Shown: positions 9,697 to 18,741, counted from the stretch's first letter. The stretch is DNA of 64,000 nucleotides from Colwellia sp. C2M11 (GCF_018860915.1 NZ_JAHKQD010000018.1:62001-126000); one strand, 5' to 3'. Notes: generated by a model from the letters alone, not told the origin. Program-made: numbers and translations.

Positions 9697-9949
9697 TGTG
9701 CTCGCCGTGCTTGAGTTATAGCTCAAAGACTCACGTAAATCTTTTCGTTTCAAAAGATAAAATAACGAAAAAATTTAAAAAACGGATTCAGAACACGACA
9801 AACTTTTAATTTTTTTATTTAATATTAGTATATATATCAGATGACTATATGATTTATTGATAATGGTAAGGAAAGCGTAAGGACTAAATAAAATATTTGA
9901 GGATAATGATTACAATTAAAAAATTAATTAATCATTAAAAGAGAGTTTC

Positions 9950-10588
9950 ATGCAAAATATTAAAAATTATTTGAGTAAAATTTATGCCGTAATCATACTC
10001 ATGATTATTGTGCCATTTGCTAATGCCGGAATTATCACCTCATATTATTTTACTGGGCAATGCCAAGATTGCTATGCAAACGCTGATGGTTCATATGGAA
10101 CCGCTGAGGCGATATTAGAGTTAGTCGATTATACTTGGGGCGATGCCATTTTACTCACTAATTTTGTTTCTTTCGAATACTTCGATACCGATTTATTCAG
10201 TGGATTTTCAGTTACTGATATTAATAGTATCGATAGTCTTTCAGGTAGTCTTATTAACAATGATTTTGAAATTACAGCAGGTAAGTTTTTCTTTGAATCG
10301 CTCAGTTTCAGTGATCCATTAGTAACCGCATGGGAAACAGGTTGTGTATTTGGTGCAATAACCGGCAGTATAAACTGCAGAGACACTGCACCTGACACTG
10401 GTGGCGGTAGTGGCGGTGGTGGCGGGGCACATGGTTCAAAAGATTTTGGTAGCTCTCCTAATTGGGTTGAGATTATTGATGATTCAATCGCTGATCCGAT
10501 AATACACGAGGTACCTGAACCATCAACATTTGCCATTTTAGCATTCGGTATAATGTTATTGGTATCTCGTCATAAAATAAGCATCTAA
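9950..10588 (+). CDS. PEP-CTERM sorting-domain protein
   Basis: A 212-residue secreted protein. It starts with a signal peptide (hydrophobic residues 11-26, cleavage likely after ANA) and ends with a PEP-CTERM tripartite signal: VPEPS, a hydrophobic helix FAILAFGIMLLV, then basic SRHK. Such proteins are exported, processed by an exosortase and retained at or released from the surface. The middle carries a Gly-rich linker (about residues 144-153). AGAGAG lies before the ATG. No exosortase is in the window. The second gene of this kind follows 146 bp downstream, separated by a palindrome. Confidence 0.8.
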   Translation: MQNIKNYLSKIYAVIILMIIVPFANAGIITSYYFTGQCQDCYANADGSYGTAEAILELVDYTWGDAILLTNFVSFEYFDTDLFSGFSVTDINSIDSLSGSLINNDFEITAGKFFFESLSFSDPLVTAWETGCVFGAITGSINCRDTAPDTGGGSGGGGGAHGSKDFGSSPNWVEIIDDSIADPIIHEVPEPSTFAILAFGIMLLVSRHKISI

Positions 10589-10639
10589 GCACTACCGTTA
10601 GTGCTGAATATAGTAATTACTTCATCCGTTTAGCCTAAC

Positions 10640-10688
10640 TAACTTAGACACCCATTTTGATTATAAATAAAAATGGGTGTCTAAGTTA
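10640..10688. repeat. 19-bp-stem palindromic element between the PEP-CTERM genes
   Basis: A perfect inverted repeat with arms AACTTAGACACCCATTTT and AAAATGGGTGTCTAAGTT, plus one flanking T-A pair, around an 11-nt loop. No T-tract follows, so a simple terminator is less likely. The right half (ATAAATAAAAATGGGTGTCT) recurs in altered form at 11541-11560, so this looks like one copy of a dispersed REP-like element family. Confidence 0.75.
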
Positions 10689-10734
10689 AATTCATCCAAG
10701 TTACATTGAGTTAAGTTCATAAGGAAAAAATAAA

Positions 10735-11355
10735 ATGGAAAAAGTATATTTTAAAGTAATGATATTATCTTTGCTCATATCGGCCTGTAGTTTATTTAAC
10801 TTGGCCAATGCGACGCTCATGTTGAATATAGATCTGACCAGCGGTAAGTTATTAGGTGCTTCTAATATAAACATCAACGGTAAGCTTTATGATGTAAGCT
10901 TTGTTGATGGCACTTGTCCTGACTTGTTTAGCGGATGTGATGAACAGAGCGATTTTTTCTGGCAAACCGAAGAAGAAAGTAAAGTCGCATCATTGGCATT
11001 ATTAAATGATGTCTTTGTAGATTCAGTTGATGGTTTATTTGATTCGTTACCTGATTTAACTTTTGGTTGCAGTAGTAATACCTACAATGATTGTTTTGTA
11101 ATCACGCCATACAAAAGTAATACAAATAACACACTCTTTGGCGTAATGGCATTAAATAATAGCAATCCTAATTGGGACACAACGAGTCCTTTTACAGTGG
11201 GTATAGGTTTAAATACCGGTATTTCTAACTCCTCAACTTACGCAGTATGGAGCAGCCCTAAGCCGTTGCAAGCGGTAACAGAGCCAACGACACTGACTAT
11301 TTTTGCATTAGGGTTAATAGGTTTGACATTGCGTCGTTGCAATAAGGAGTCTTAA
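10735..11355 (+). CDS. PEP-CTERM-like surface protein with variant TEP signal
   Basis: A 206-residue secreted protein with a signal peptide (hydrophobic 8-25, cleavage near NANA) and a C-terminal sorting-like tail: VTEPTT, then LTIFALGLIGLTLRR. The tail has the layout of PEP-CTERM, but the usual first Pro of Pro-Glu-Pro is Thr, giving TEP. Several Cys residues (TCPDLFSGCD, FGCSSN, DCF) suggest disulfides in the extracytoplasmic domain. AAGGAAAA lies about 7 bases before the ATG. The function of the body is unknown. It probably pairs with the PEP-CTERM gene upstream. Confidence 0.7.
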   Translation: MEKVYFKVMILSLLISACSLFNLANATLMLNIDLTSGKLLGASNININGKLYDVSFVDGTCPDLFSGCDEQSDFFWQTEEESKVASLALLNDVFVDSVDGLFDSLPDLTFGCSSNTYNDCFVITPYKSNTNNTLFGVMALNNSNPNWDTTSPFTVGIGLNTGISNSSTYAVWSSPKPLQAVTEPTTLTIFALGLIGLTLRRCNKES

Positions 11356-11377
11356 ATAAATATTGCTTGTTTAAAAT

Positions 11378-11414
11378 CAATAACCAATAACCAATAACCA
11401 ATAACCAATAACCA
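11378..11414. repeat. Heptanucleotide tandem repeat (CAATAAC)5
   Basis: Five perfect head-to-tail copies of CAATAAC plus two bases of a sixth, 22 bases past the stop of the PEP-CTERM-like gene. It is a simple-sequence repeat that could vary in copy number by slippage. Confidence 0.9.
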
Positions 11415-11452
11415 GTGAGGTTGATCGCGTAAGTAAGTTGGTATTATTGGCC

Positions 11453-11488
11453 TTCAAAACTAATATAGACCGCTATATTAGTTTTGAA
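11453..11488. repeat. Perfect 16-bp hairpin
   Basis: Arms TTCAAAACTAATATAG and CTATATTAGTTTTGAA pair perfectly around the loop ACCG. There is no clean T-tract after it on either strand. It may serve as a transcription stop downstream of the PEP-CTERM-like gene, or be a mobile palindromic repeat. Confidence 0.75.
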
Positions 11489-11540
11489 AAATTAGCCCTC
11501 GCCTAGCGATTTTATCTTCCACCTGCTTTAATTTTGTTTA

Positions 11541-11624
11541 TAAATAAAGGTGGGTGTCCACGTTAAATCATATCCACGTTAAATCATGTTAAATTTTCTG
11601 TCCACGTTAAACTTTCACGTTAAA
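11541..11624. repeat. Degenerate tandem repeats of TCCACGTTAAA
   Basis: The block begins with ATAAATAAAGGTGGGTGTCC, a diverged copy of the palindromic element at 10640-10688. It is followed by TCCACGTTAAATCAT at 11557 and again at 11573 (16-bp period), a third TCCACGTTAAA at 11601, and TTCACGTTAAA at 11614. The rest of 11356-11916 shows no gene; 11625-11916 is A/T-rich and holds the MFS promoter region. Confidence 0.7.
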
Positions 11625-11916
11625 TTTTAGGTGAATTTATGGTTGTTATCTTTTTTCGTAGAAAGTTAATAATCGAAGAATTGAGGAAAGTGTTGTCAAT
11701 AATATTAATTTATTGCAACAATCTAAAAATAAACTAGAAAGATACAAATTCATCAATGAAATACGTTAATTGAAATATGTTAACTATTTTATCTCGCTTA
11801 TCTAATTTATCGATTAAATTTGTATTTTATATACCACTTATCATTATTAATGATTTCTTTATGCAACTTAATTGGTTATAGACTGTAATATACCGTAAAA
11901 AAATATATGGGGAAGT

Positions 11917-13104
11917 ATGCTTATATTTAATCGAGAGAGTAACAGTGCTATTTTATTAGCAGGTATATTTGCGCTTATTGTAGGCGTTGGCGTGGCTCGT
12001 TTTGTGTTTACTTCGCTGCTACCTGCAATGTTAGAAGATAGTATTACTATTGCCTATGCTGGCGTGCTGGCTTCCATCAACTATGTCGGCTATTTAACTG
12101 GCTCTATTTTCTCTGTTTTTATTAAAGATATTCATTCTAAAGTTAAATACTTCAGGTTTGGACTGTTTATTTGTGTCATCTCCTCTTTTATTTTAGGCGT
12201 TACTGACAATAGTACAATCTGGTTTATTGCAAGGCTATTTGCTGGGTTTGGAGCAGCAATGGCCTTGGTTGTAGGATCGGCCGTTGTCATGTTAAAGCTA
12301 AAGTCGGTAAATAAAACCAAAGCGATGGGGATACACTTTAGTGGTTTAGGCTTTTCAATACTCATTACTGATCTGGTTATGAGGGGCGTATTTTATGCTG
12401 GCGGAAATTGGCAAGATGCATGGATCATCTTAGCGATATTAGGAGCATTGTTATCGTGTTATTCCGCTTATGTTTTACGGTTTGATAAACAGCCTAACAA
12501 TGAAGTGGTTAAACACAAATTTGATAAGTCGTTATTTTCTCCGATGGTGATCATTTTAATATTGGCTTATTTTACCGAAGGTATTGGTATGGTTGTACAA
12601 GCAACTTTTCTACCCGACATTGTCAATTCGTTACAAGGGCTAGACGGCTATGGTGGATATGTCTGGTTAGCAGTAGGTATTGCTGGTGTTCCATCATGTA
12701 TTATATGGATGCGTTTAGCACACCGTTTGGGCAGCATTAATATTATGATTGTTGCTATGCTATTACAGATTGTTGGTATTATAATTCCTACCCTTTCTAG
12801 CAATATTGTAATGAACCTTATTAGTGGTTTGCTTTTTGGTGCTACCTTTATCGGATTAGTGTCTTTATTTATGAATTTTGGTGGTCAACTTTCTAAGAAA
12901 AATCCTGTGTTTATTATGGGAGCAATTACATCTGCTTATGGCATAGGGCAAATTTTAGGTCCATTATATTCAGTTGCATTAATAAAACAATTTGGTAATT
13001 ATAATGAGGCGTTATATTTAACCGCGGCCATTGTTACTATGGGTATTTTACTATTAACTTATGCAAAAATTAATTATAAAGAAGCTAAAGATACTGCTCA
13101 ATAG
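11917..13104 (+). CDS. MFS transporter, YbfB/YjiJ family
   Basis: A 395-residue membrane protein with about 12 hydrophobic segments, of the major facilitator superfamily. The opening LLAGIFALIVGVGVARFVFT (residues 13-32), followed by LLPAML, matches the YbfB/YjiJ group of uncharacterised transporters, in which GxGxxRF is characteristic. A strong ribosome site GGGGAAG lies 4 bases before the ATG. It is a single gene, convergent with dinG with only 20 bases between stops. The substrate is unknown. Confidence 0.8.
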   Translation: MLIFNRESNSAILLAGIFALIVGVGVARFVFTSLLPAMLEDSITIAYAGVLASINYVGYLTGSIFSVFIKDIHSKVKYFRFGLFICVISSFILGVTDNSTIWFIARLFAGFGAAMALVVGSAVVMLKLKSVNKTKAMGIHFSGLGFSILITDLVMRGVFYAGGNWQDAWIILAILGALLSCYSAYVLRFDKQPNNEVVKHKFDKSLFSPMVIILILAYFTEGIGMVVQATFLPDIVNSLQGLDGYGGYVWLAVGIAGVPSCIIWMRLAHRLGSINIMIVAMLLQIVGIIIPTLSSNIVMNLISGLLFGATFIGLVSLFMNFGGQLSKKNPVFIMGAITSAYGIGQILGPLYSVALIKQFGNYNEALYLTAAIVTMGILLLTYAKINYKEAKDTAQ

Positions 13105-13124
13105 TATCTTTACTATGGTGTTTT

Positions 13125-15254
13125 CTATCTTTCAATTACACGTTCAAATGGTGGTAAAGAGTCAAGTAATTGCTTACCGTATCTTTTAGTTACTACCCGT
13201 TTATCCATCAAAGTGATTACGCCTTCGTCTTTTTCATTACGCAATAATCGCCCACAGGCTTGTACAAGTTTTTTAGAGGTGTCAGGTACTGATAATGACA
13301 TAAAAGGATTACCTCCTTTTGCCGTAATATATTCGGCTTGAGCTTGTTCAACGGGAGAGGTTGGTACAGAAAAAGGCAGCTTTGTGATAATTAAATTGTT
13401 TAAGTAATTACCAGGTAAATCTAAACCTTCAGAAAAGCTTTGTGTGCCAAAAATAATACTGGTTTTATTGTTGTCACAATTCTTCTTATGTTTTTCAATG
13501 ATATGTTGGCGAGAATGCTCTCCCTGTACCGCAATATCAAGTTGATTTTTTTCTCGTAACGCTTGTGCAACTTTTTCCATTTGCCAATAAGAAGAAAAAA
13601 GTACTAAGCTGGCACTACCTTGCTCTAAATACTTAGGTAGTTTATCTATCAGTTCGTCGGTGAATTGCATGGCACTTGGTTCGTTCGTCATTTTTGCAAC
13701 AACCAGTTGAGCATTATTTTGATAATCAAATGGTGACGTTACCTGTTGATACTGGCTACCATCATCGTTTCTTAAACCAGCTTGAAAACGAAAGTTATCA
13801 AAGGAATTTAAGGCAAGTAATGTCGCTGAGCATAATACCGCGCCTTCACATTGACTCCAAAGTTTATCTTCTAACGTAAATCCGACTTCTATTGGCGAAG
13901 CACACAATAAATAGTCTTGTCGAGCACTAGCTTTAACAGGATCTTGAATTTGAATCCACCTTGCCATTGGTGCCGCTTTATCACTGTCTGTTTTAGCGTA
14001 CATGTGCCAAAGCGACTGTAAATTTTCTAACCTTTGTATCATAAAGCCAGCCTCACTTAAAACAGGCTCAGCAAGATACATTTGGCAATCACCATCTTTT
14101 ACTGCTTCAATTAAGGCATTATAAAGTTTGTTTAAGTGGCTTAATGATTTTTTGCTTAATTCATTACAATCTTCAGCCCAATTTTTTAATGATTTAGGAA
14201 TTATGCCATTGTCGAAGCGGTAAACCTTATCGTCATTGTTTTTGAAATTGTTGCTATTGTCTGTTGCATTATTTTCTAGAAAATAGGTTTTTGCATTATT
14301 ATCAACAAACGTAAGTACTTTCTGCATTTCTATTAATAAATCTTGGCAGTCATCGCTAAGCTTTAATGCCGGAGAAATAGCACGTTGAGATTTAATCAAC
14401 TTCGCCATTTTATCACCCGTCTCCCTTAACTTAGTTAGCCAATCAATAGCACCACGTAAGGTAACGCTTGCACTCGAATGGTCTCGGGTCACTTTAGGTA
14501 AATGGTGCGCTTCATCAATAATATAAAAAGTTTCATCGGGAGGGGATAATATTTTACCGCCACCTAATTCAAGGTCCGCTAACAATAAGCTATGATTGAC
14601 GACTAACACGTGAGCCTGTTCCATTGTTTCTCGAGCTTTATGAAATGGGCAGTGATGATGTTCTGATAACGTTTTTAAACAACTATGTTTATCACTTTGT
14701 ACTTGAGACCAAATATGGTGCGGGATAGGGCTTTTCCATGAATCTATGTCACCGTGCCAAGAGCCGTCAGTTAATGCCTTATGCATAGCATTTAATGTAC
14801 GAATATCGCTCGCTTGTGGTTTTTCAGCAAAAGTAAAACCTGCTTGAGGGGAATCAGTCGCGACAGCTTGTGTTAGTTTTTGTCTGCATACATAACGTTG
14901 TCGGCCTTTAACTAAGGCAAAATCAAATTTTAAGCCGGCATATTTTTTTAAAAAAGGTAAGTCTTTATCAACCAGTTGCTCTTGTAATGCTACGGTTGCA
15001 GTAGAAATACAAACTTTTTTGTCACGCGCTAAGGCTAAAGGAATAGCACCTAAACTATAAGCAAGAGATTTACCTGTACCCGTGCCAGCTTCTATCGCGA
15101 TAATTTTTCTATCTTTACTGTATTCACCGGCTAAGGTTTTTGCTATTTCAGCAATCAAAAACGTTTGTTGCTTTCTAGGGTTAAAGTTACTTAAATTCTC
15201 ACCAATTGCTTTATATGATTGACGGATTATGAGTTTTAACTTGTCAGTTAGCAT
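13125..15254 (-). CDS. dinG: ATP-dependent DNA helicase DinG
   Basis: A 709-residue superfamily 2, XPD-like 5'-3' helicase that unwinds R-loops and damaged structures. Walker A EAGTGTGKS is at residues 55-63, the Walker B box is DEAH in YIIDEAHHL, and the helicase C-terminal region contains FGTQSFSEGLDLPG and QACGRLLRNEKDEG. The iron-sulfur region shows only three likely ligands: C123 (RYVC), C192 (HSC) and C202 (HHHCPF); the expected middle Cys of the second group is absent. It is divergent from polB across 90 bp holding one LexA box, so it is probably SOS-induced. Length matches E. coli DinG (about 716). Confidence 0.93.
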   Translation of the reverse strand: MLTDKLKLIIRQSYKAIGENLSNFNPRKQQTFLIAEIAKTLAGEYSKDRKIIAIEAGTGTGKSLAYSLGAIPLALARDKKVCISTATVALQEQLVDKDLPFLKKYAGLKFDFALVKGRQRYVCRQKLTQAVATDSPQAGFTFAEKPQASDIRTLNAMHKALTDGSWHGDIDSWKSPIPHHIWSQVQSDKHSCLKTLSEHHHCPFHKARETMEQAHVLVVNHSLLLADLELGGGKILSPPDETFYIIDEAHHLPKVTRDHSSASVTLRGAIDWLTKLRETGDKMAKLIKSQRAISPALKLSDDCQDLLIEMQKVLTFVDNNAKTYFLENNATDNSNNFKNNDDKVYRFDNGIIPKSLKNWAEDCNELSKKSLSHLNKLYNALIEAVKDGDCQMYLAEPVLSEAGFMIQRLENLQSLWHMYAKTDSDKAAPMARWIQIQDPVKASARQDYLLCASPIEVGFTLEDKLWSQCEGAVLCSATLLALNSFDNFRFQAGLRNDDGSQYQQVTSPFDYQNNAQLVVAKMTNEPSAMQFTDELIDKLPKYLEQGSASLVLFSSYWQMEKVAQALREKNQLDIAVQGEHSRQHIIEKHKKNCDNNKTSIIFGTQSFSEGLDLPGNYLNNLIITKLPFSVPTSPVEQAQAEYITAKGGNPFMSLSVPDTSKKLVQACGRLLRNEKDEGVITLMDKRVVTKRYGKQLLDSLPPFERVIER

Positions 15255-15293
15255 TTAAGGCAGTTTCCAAAGGTAAGATTATAAAGTACACTG

Positions 15294-15309
15294 CTGTATA
15301 TATTAACAG
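15294..15309. promoter_or_regulatory. LexA (SOS) box shared by dinG and polB
   Basis: CTGTATATATTAACAG fits the gammaproteobacterial LexA consensus CTGT-N8-ACAG exactly, with the usual A/T-rich centre. It lies 39 bases upstream of the dinG start and 35 bases upstream of the polB start, so a single operator can repress both divergent genes. Confidence 0.85.
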
Positions 15310-15344
15310 GCTTTGTTTTTTCTCTCTATTTAATTTTAAAAAAT

Positions 15345-17795
15345 ATGCAAACTAATCTGCCACAACAAATACAACAGGGCTTTTTACTTAGTCGCCAAGT
15401 GCAAGATAAAGGTAACGATTTACAGATAACATTGTGGTTAAAAACTGAAAAAGGAGCACAAAAACTTGTTATTTATAATGAATTAGCCGTTTTTTTTGTT
15501 GAGCAACCGCAGGCAAAGCAAGCAGAGGCTATATTACAACACCAAGGAATATCGCTTGTTAAGCAGCAGCTGTTAGAATTAAAAACCTTTACTCAACTAT
15601 ATGTTCATGGATTTTATTTTGCTAATTTATCGCAGTTTTATCGTGCGCGAGAATGTCTTAGAGCAAAAAAAATTAAGTGTTATGAAGATGATATACGTCC
15701 TGATGATCGTTATTTAATGGAGCGATTTATTACTGCTGATATAGATTTTTTATTTAGCCGTAATAGCATGAATTACGAAACACATAACACTTATCTTAAT
15801 CCTCTTAAAGTTAAGTGTAAAAAATCAGCGCAGCCGTTAGCAATTCATTTGAGTATGTTATCACTTGATATTGAATGTTCTATGGCAGGAGAGCTTTATT
15901 CAATTGGTCTTTATGCTAATAATAATGAAGAATTGAAGCGTGTTTTAATGATAGGTGATCCTCAGTATGATGCCGAATCTTATATTGTTTGGGTTGCCAA
16001 TGAAAAAGAGTTACTCATTGAACTCATTAAGCAAGTAGACATTATTGATGCTGATATTTTTATTGGTTGGAATGTGATTAATTTTGACTTTCGTTTATTA
16101 CAAAAACGTTGCGATCTTCATCAAGTAAAATTTTCCATTGGACGTGATGGTAGTGAACCTCGCTGGCGAACTAATAGTAATAATACTGATCAGCAGTTTA
16201 TTGAAATTGCTGGCAGAGTCGTGCTTGACGGTATTGATTTACTAAAAACAGCAACCTATAGCTTTCCTAGTTTTTCCCTAGACAACGTTGCCAATACGTT
16301 ATTAGGTATAGGGAAAAAAGTTGATAATGTTGAAAATAGAGTTGATGAAATCACCGATAATTTTTTAAATAATAAACCAGCATTGGCGGCTTATAACCTT
16401 GAAGATTGCCGATTAGTATGGCTAATTTTTGAAAAAACTCAATTATTAGAATTTGCCCAATTGCGTGCGCAATTAACCGGATTAGCAATTGACAGAATAG
16501 GTGGCTCTGTTGCCGCTTTTACTAACCTTTACTTACCTAAACTTCACCGTAGTGGTTATGTCGCGCCTAATATGGGAGACGGTGTTTCTGGCTTAATATC
16601 TCCCGGTGGCTATGTTATGGATTCAATACCTGGTCTGTATAGCAATGTGTTAGTGCTCGATTTTAAATCACTATATCCGAGTATTATTCGAAGTTTTAAG
16701 ATAGATCCTATGGGATTAGTTGAAGGCTTATTAGTTGTCGAAAAAGAAGAGGCTAATACCACGTTACCCGTTCAAAATAAAAAAGTGGTAGAGGGGTTTG
16801 ATGGCGCGTATTTTTCGCGCGATAAACATTTTTTACCCGATATAATCACTTCACTTTGGTTAGAGCGAGATAAGGCGAAATTGCAGAAAAATGCGGCATT
16901 GTCACAAGCAATTAAAATTATCATGAACAGTTTTTATGGTGTTTTAGGCTCAACGGGGTGTCGTTTTTTTGATCCTAGGCTTTCTGGCTCTATTACTAAA
17001 CGTAGTCATGAAATTTTAAAAAAGACAACTCACTGGATTGAAGAACATGGTTTTCGTGTTATTTACGGTGATACCGATTCAATCTTTGTGCATGTTGGTG
17101 ATGATAGAGCTGCTGCTGAATGTAAAAGTTTAGGTCGAGATTTACAAGGCTTTATTAATGCAAAGTGGCAACATTATATAAAAGCAGTTTTTGACTTACC
17201 TTGTGATTTAGAAATTGAATTTGAAACACACTTCACCAAATTTTTAATGCCAACAATTCGTGGACAGGAAGCAATTAAAGGACAAAAGGTTGGTACGAAA
17301 AAAAGGTATGTTGGGTTAAGTGATGGAAAATTAATTTTTAAAGGACTAGAAACGGTTAGAAGTGACTGGACTCAAGCGAGTAAAGTGTTCCAGCAAGAAT
17401 TGTTCAGACGAGTATTTGATGATTTACCTATAGATGAGTACATTTGTACTCTATTGAGCGAGATAAGGGCTGGAAAGCATGATAATAATCTAGTTTATAT
17501 GAAAAAAATAAGAAGAGATCTTAACGATTATGTTAATACGCCACCTCATATTAAGGCATGTTTAATTGCTAATAAAGCTTCAATAGACTCAGGTCAATCA
17601 CCTAAGTATAGAAAAAGAAGTATTATTGAATATGTGATGACCTTAAATGGTGTAATGCCAATAGAGTTATCGAAAGGGAATTTAGATTATGAGCATTATA
17701 TCGATAAACAGATTAAGCCAATAGCCGATGATGTTTTACCTTTTCTCGGGAAATCTTTTGATGAGATTGTTAGTAAGCAAATTAATTTATTTTAA
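15345..17795 (+). CDS. polB: DNA polymerase II (family B)
   Basis: An 816-residue B-family DNA polymerase with proofreading exonuclease, used for translesion and restart synthesis. Exonuclease motifs: LDIECS (Exo I, near 176), WNVINFDF (Exo II) and YNLEDCRLV (Exo III). Polymerase motifs: DFKSLYPSII (motif A), KIIMNSFYGVLGS (motif B) and YGDTDSIF (motif C). All catalytic acidic residues are present. Length is near that of E. coli Pol II (783). The ribosome site before the ATG is weak. It shares the LexA box with divergent dinG, consistent with SOS control known for polB in E. coli. Confidence 0.95.
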   Translation: MQTNLPQQIQQGFLLSRQVQDKGNDLQITLWLKTEKGAQKLVIYNELAVFFVEQPQAKQAEAILQHQGISLVKQQLLELKTFTQLYVHGFYFANLSQFYRARECLRAKKIKCYEDDIRPDDRYLMERFITADIDFLFSRNSMNYETHNTYLNPLKVKCKKSAQPLAIHLSMLSLDIECSMAGELYSIGLYANNNEELKRVLMIGDPQYDAESYIVWVANEKELLIELIKQVDIIDADIFIGWNVINFDFRLLQKRCDLHQVKFSIGRDGSEPRWRTNSNNTDQQFIEIAGRVVLDGIDLLKTATYSFPSFSLDNVANTLLGIGKKVDNVENRVDEITDNFLNNKPALAAYNLEDCRLVWLIFEKTQLLEFAQLRAQLTGLAIDRIGGSVAAFTNLYLPKLHRSGYVAPNMGDGVSGLISPGGYVMDSIPGLYSNVLVLDFKSLYPSIIRSFKIDPMGLVEGLLVVEKEEANTTLPVQNKKVVEGFDGAYFSRDKHFLPDIITSLWLERDKAKLQKNAALSQAIKIIMNSFYGVLGSTGCRFFDPRLSGSITKRSHEILKKTTHWIEEHGFRVIYGDTDSIFVHVGDDRAAAECKSLGRDLQGFINAKWQHYIKAVFDLPCDLEIEFETHFTKFLMPTIRGQEAIKGQKVGTKKRYVGLSDGKLIFKGLETVRSDWTQASKVFQQELFRRVFDDLPIDEYICTLLSEIRAGKHDNNLVYMKKIRRDLNDYVNTPPHIKACLIANKASIDSGQSPKYRKRSIIEYVMTLNGVMPIELSKGNLDYEHYIDKQIKPIADDVLPFLGKSFDEIVSKQINLF

Positions 17796-18010
17796 TCGAT
17801 TGTTGTTCGTTATTTCATACTGATTTGATATTTTAGCCGCTATTTTTATTTTACCACTTGTGTACTCTGCCTTTTTATACTGCAATTATTTTAAGCTCTT
17901 TATTACTAAGCAAGTTACTTAGGTGCATGCTGGTTGCTTGTCCATTTTAAAACTGGCATGATTTAATGAACATTTATTAAGCTGAGCTTAAGTATATAAA
18001 AGGGAATTTT

Positions 18011-18571
18011 ATGTTGTCAGATAAAACAAAATTGTTTCTTAGAATCATCTTAAATTTAAAACCGTCTTTTCATTTTCTTATGTCGTATATTGTCATTTGG
18101 TTTGTTTGGCATAATGAGTTTATTAGTTCACTGGTGATGACTAATGGGGGGCTGTACGTAAGGCTACAATCTGCCCTTGACTCTGTTAGTGCCAATCAAT
18201 ATATAGTTGTTTTATTTTTAACGATAATGCTGACACTTATTATTTATAGATTTGATTATTTAACACAAATTTTAGCGGATGATGACAATAGTGAAGAATT
18301 TACGTTATTACAAAATAGTAATAGCGCCAAGCATGACAACGACGTGAACATTAAAAAGCTAATGGTAACACTTGAAAGTGCTCAACTAAAACTTTCAGAA
18401 TCGCTAGAAAGAGAAAAACAGTATAAACAAGAGAAAATCGCGACTACGAGTAAAGTTATTCAGCTACAAAGCCAATTAGAAGAGCTAATGGCAGATAATA
18501 TTATTTTAAATGAAGAAAATAATAAATTAAAGGCAAGTAATAAAGTGGATGCTGTTCTGTATCAATCCTAA
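18011..18571 (+). CDS. Hypothetical membrane-anchored coiled-coil protein
   Basis: A 186-residue protein that I do not recognise. Two hydrophobic segments (about residues 22-34 and 61-77) flank a short loop. The C-terminal half (about 110-178) is charged and heptad-rich (ESAQLKLSESLEREKQYKQE), typical of a coiled coil, and probably cytoplasmic. AAGGGA lies 5 bases before the ATG. It stands alone between polB and metC, with about 215-220 bp of A/T-rich DNA on each side in which I see no other gene. A scaffold or cell-envelope role is possible but not shown. Confidence 0.7.
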   Translation: MLSDKTKLFLRIILNLKPSFHFLMSYIVIWFVWHNEFISSLVMTNGGLYVRLQSALDSVSANQYIVVLFLTIMLTLIIYRFDYLTQILADDDNSEEFTLLQNSNSAKHDNDVNIKKLMVTLESAQLKLSESLEREKQYKQEKIATTSKVIQLQSQLEELMADNIILNEENNKLKASNKVDAVLYQS

Positions 18572-18741
18572 CAAAATAGAAGTAACCTAAAACTTATCTC
18601 AATAATTTTATTATTAACGATTAACCTAATGAGTTGTTCTAGATATCTATTTCAGTTCTCTCTTATTAGTTATCAGTTTTAAAACTTAACAGATAACAGG
18701 TGAATTTTCTTTCATTTCCCTGTATAAATACAAATAAGTTT

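Larger units (their letters stand above)
8819..9949. other. Gene-poor accessory interval with attC-like site and tiny ORFs
   Basis: About 1.1 kb holds only two candidate short membrane-protein ORFs on the minus strand and one attC-like site. The stretch 8819-9080 has no convincing gene. It contains a loose inverted pair around 8981-9077 (GCTAAC against GTTAG) that could be a degraded recombination site. The stretch 9697-9949 is very A/T-rich and probably carries the promoter of the PEP-CTERM gene at 9950. The layout resembles an integron cassette remnant without an integrase. Confidence 0.5.

Noticed and set aside
10129..10536. 135-codon minus-strand frame with a Pro-rich stretch
   Set aside because: It is the antisense of the Gly-rich region of the PEP-CTERM gene, whose signal peptide and sorting tail are clear.
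11541..11624. Possible CRISPR-like array
   Set aside because: Repeats are only 9-15 bp, with 16-28 bp between starts and no spacers of uniform length; no cas gene is present.
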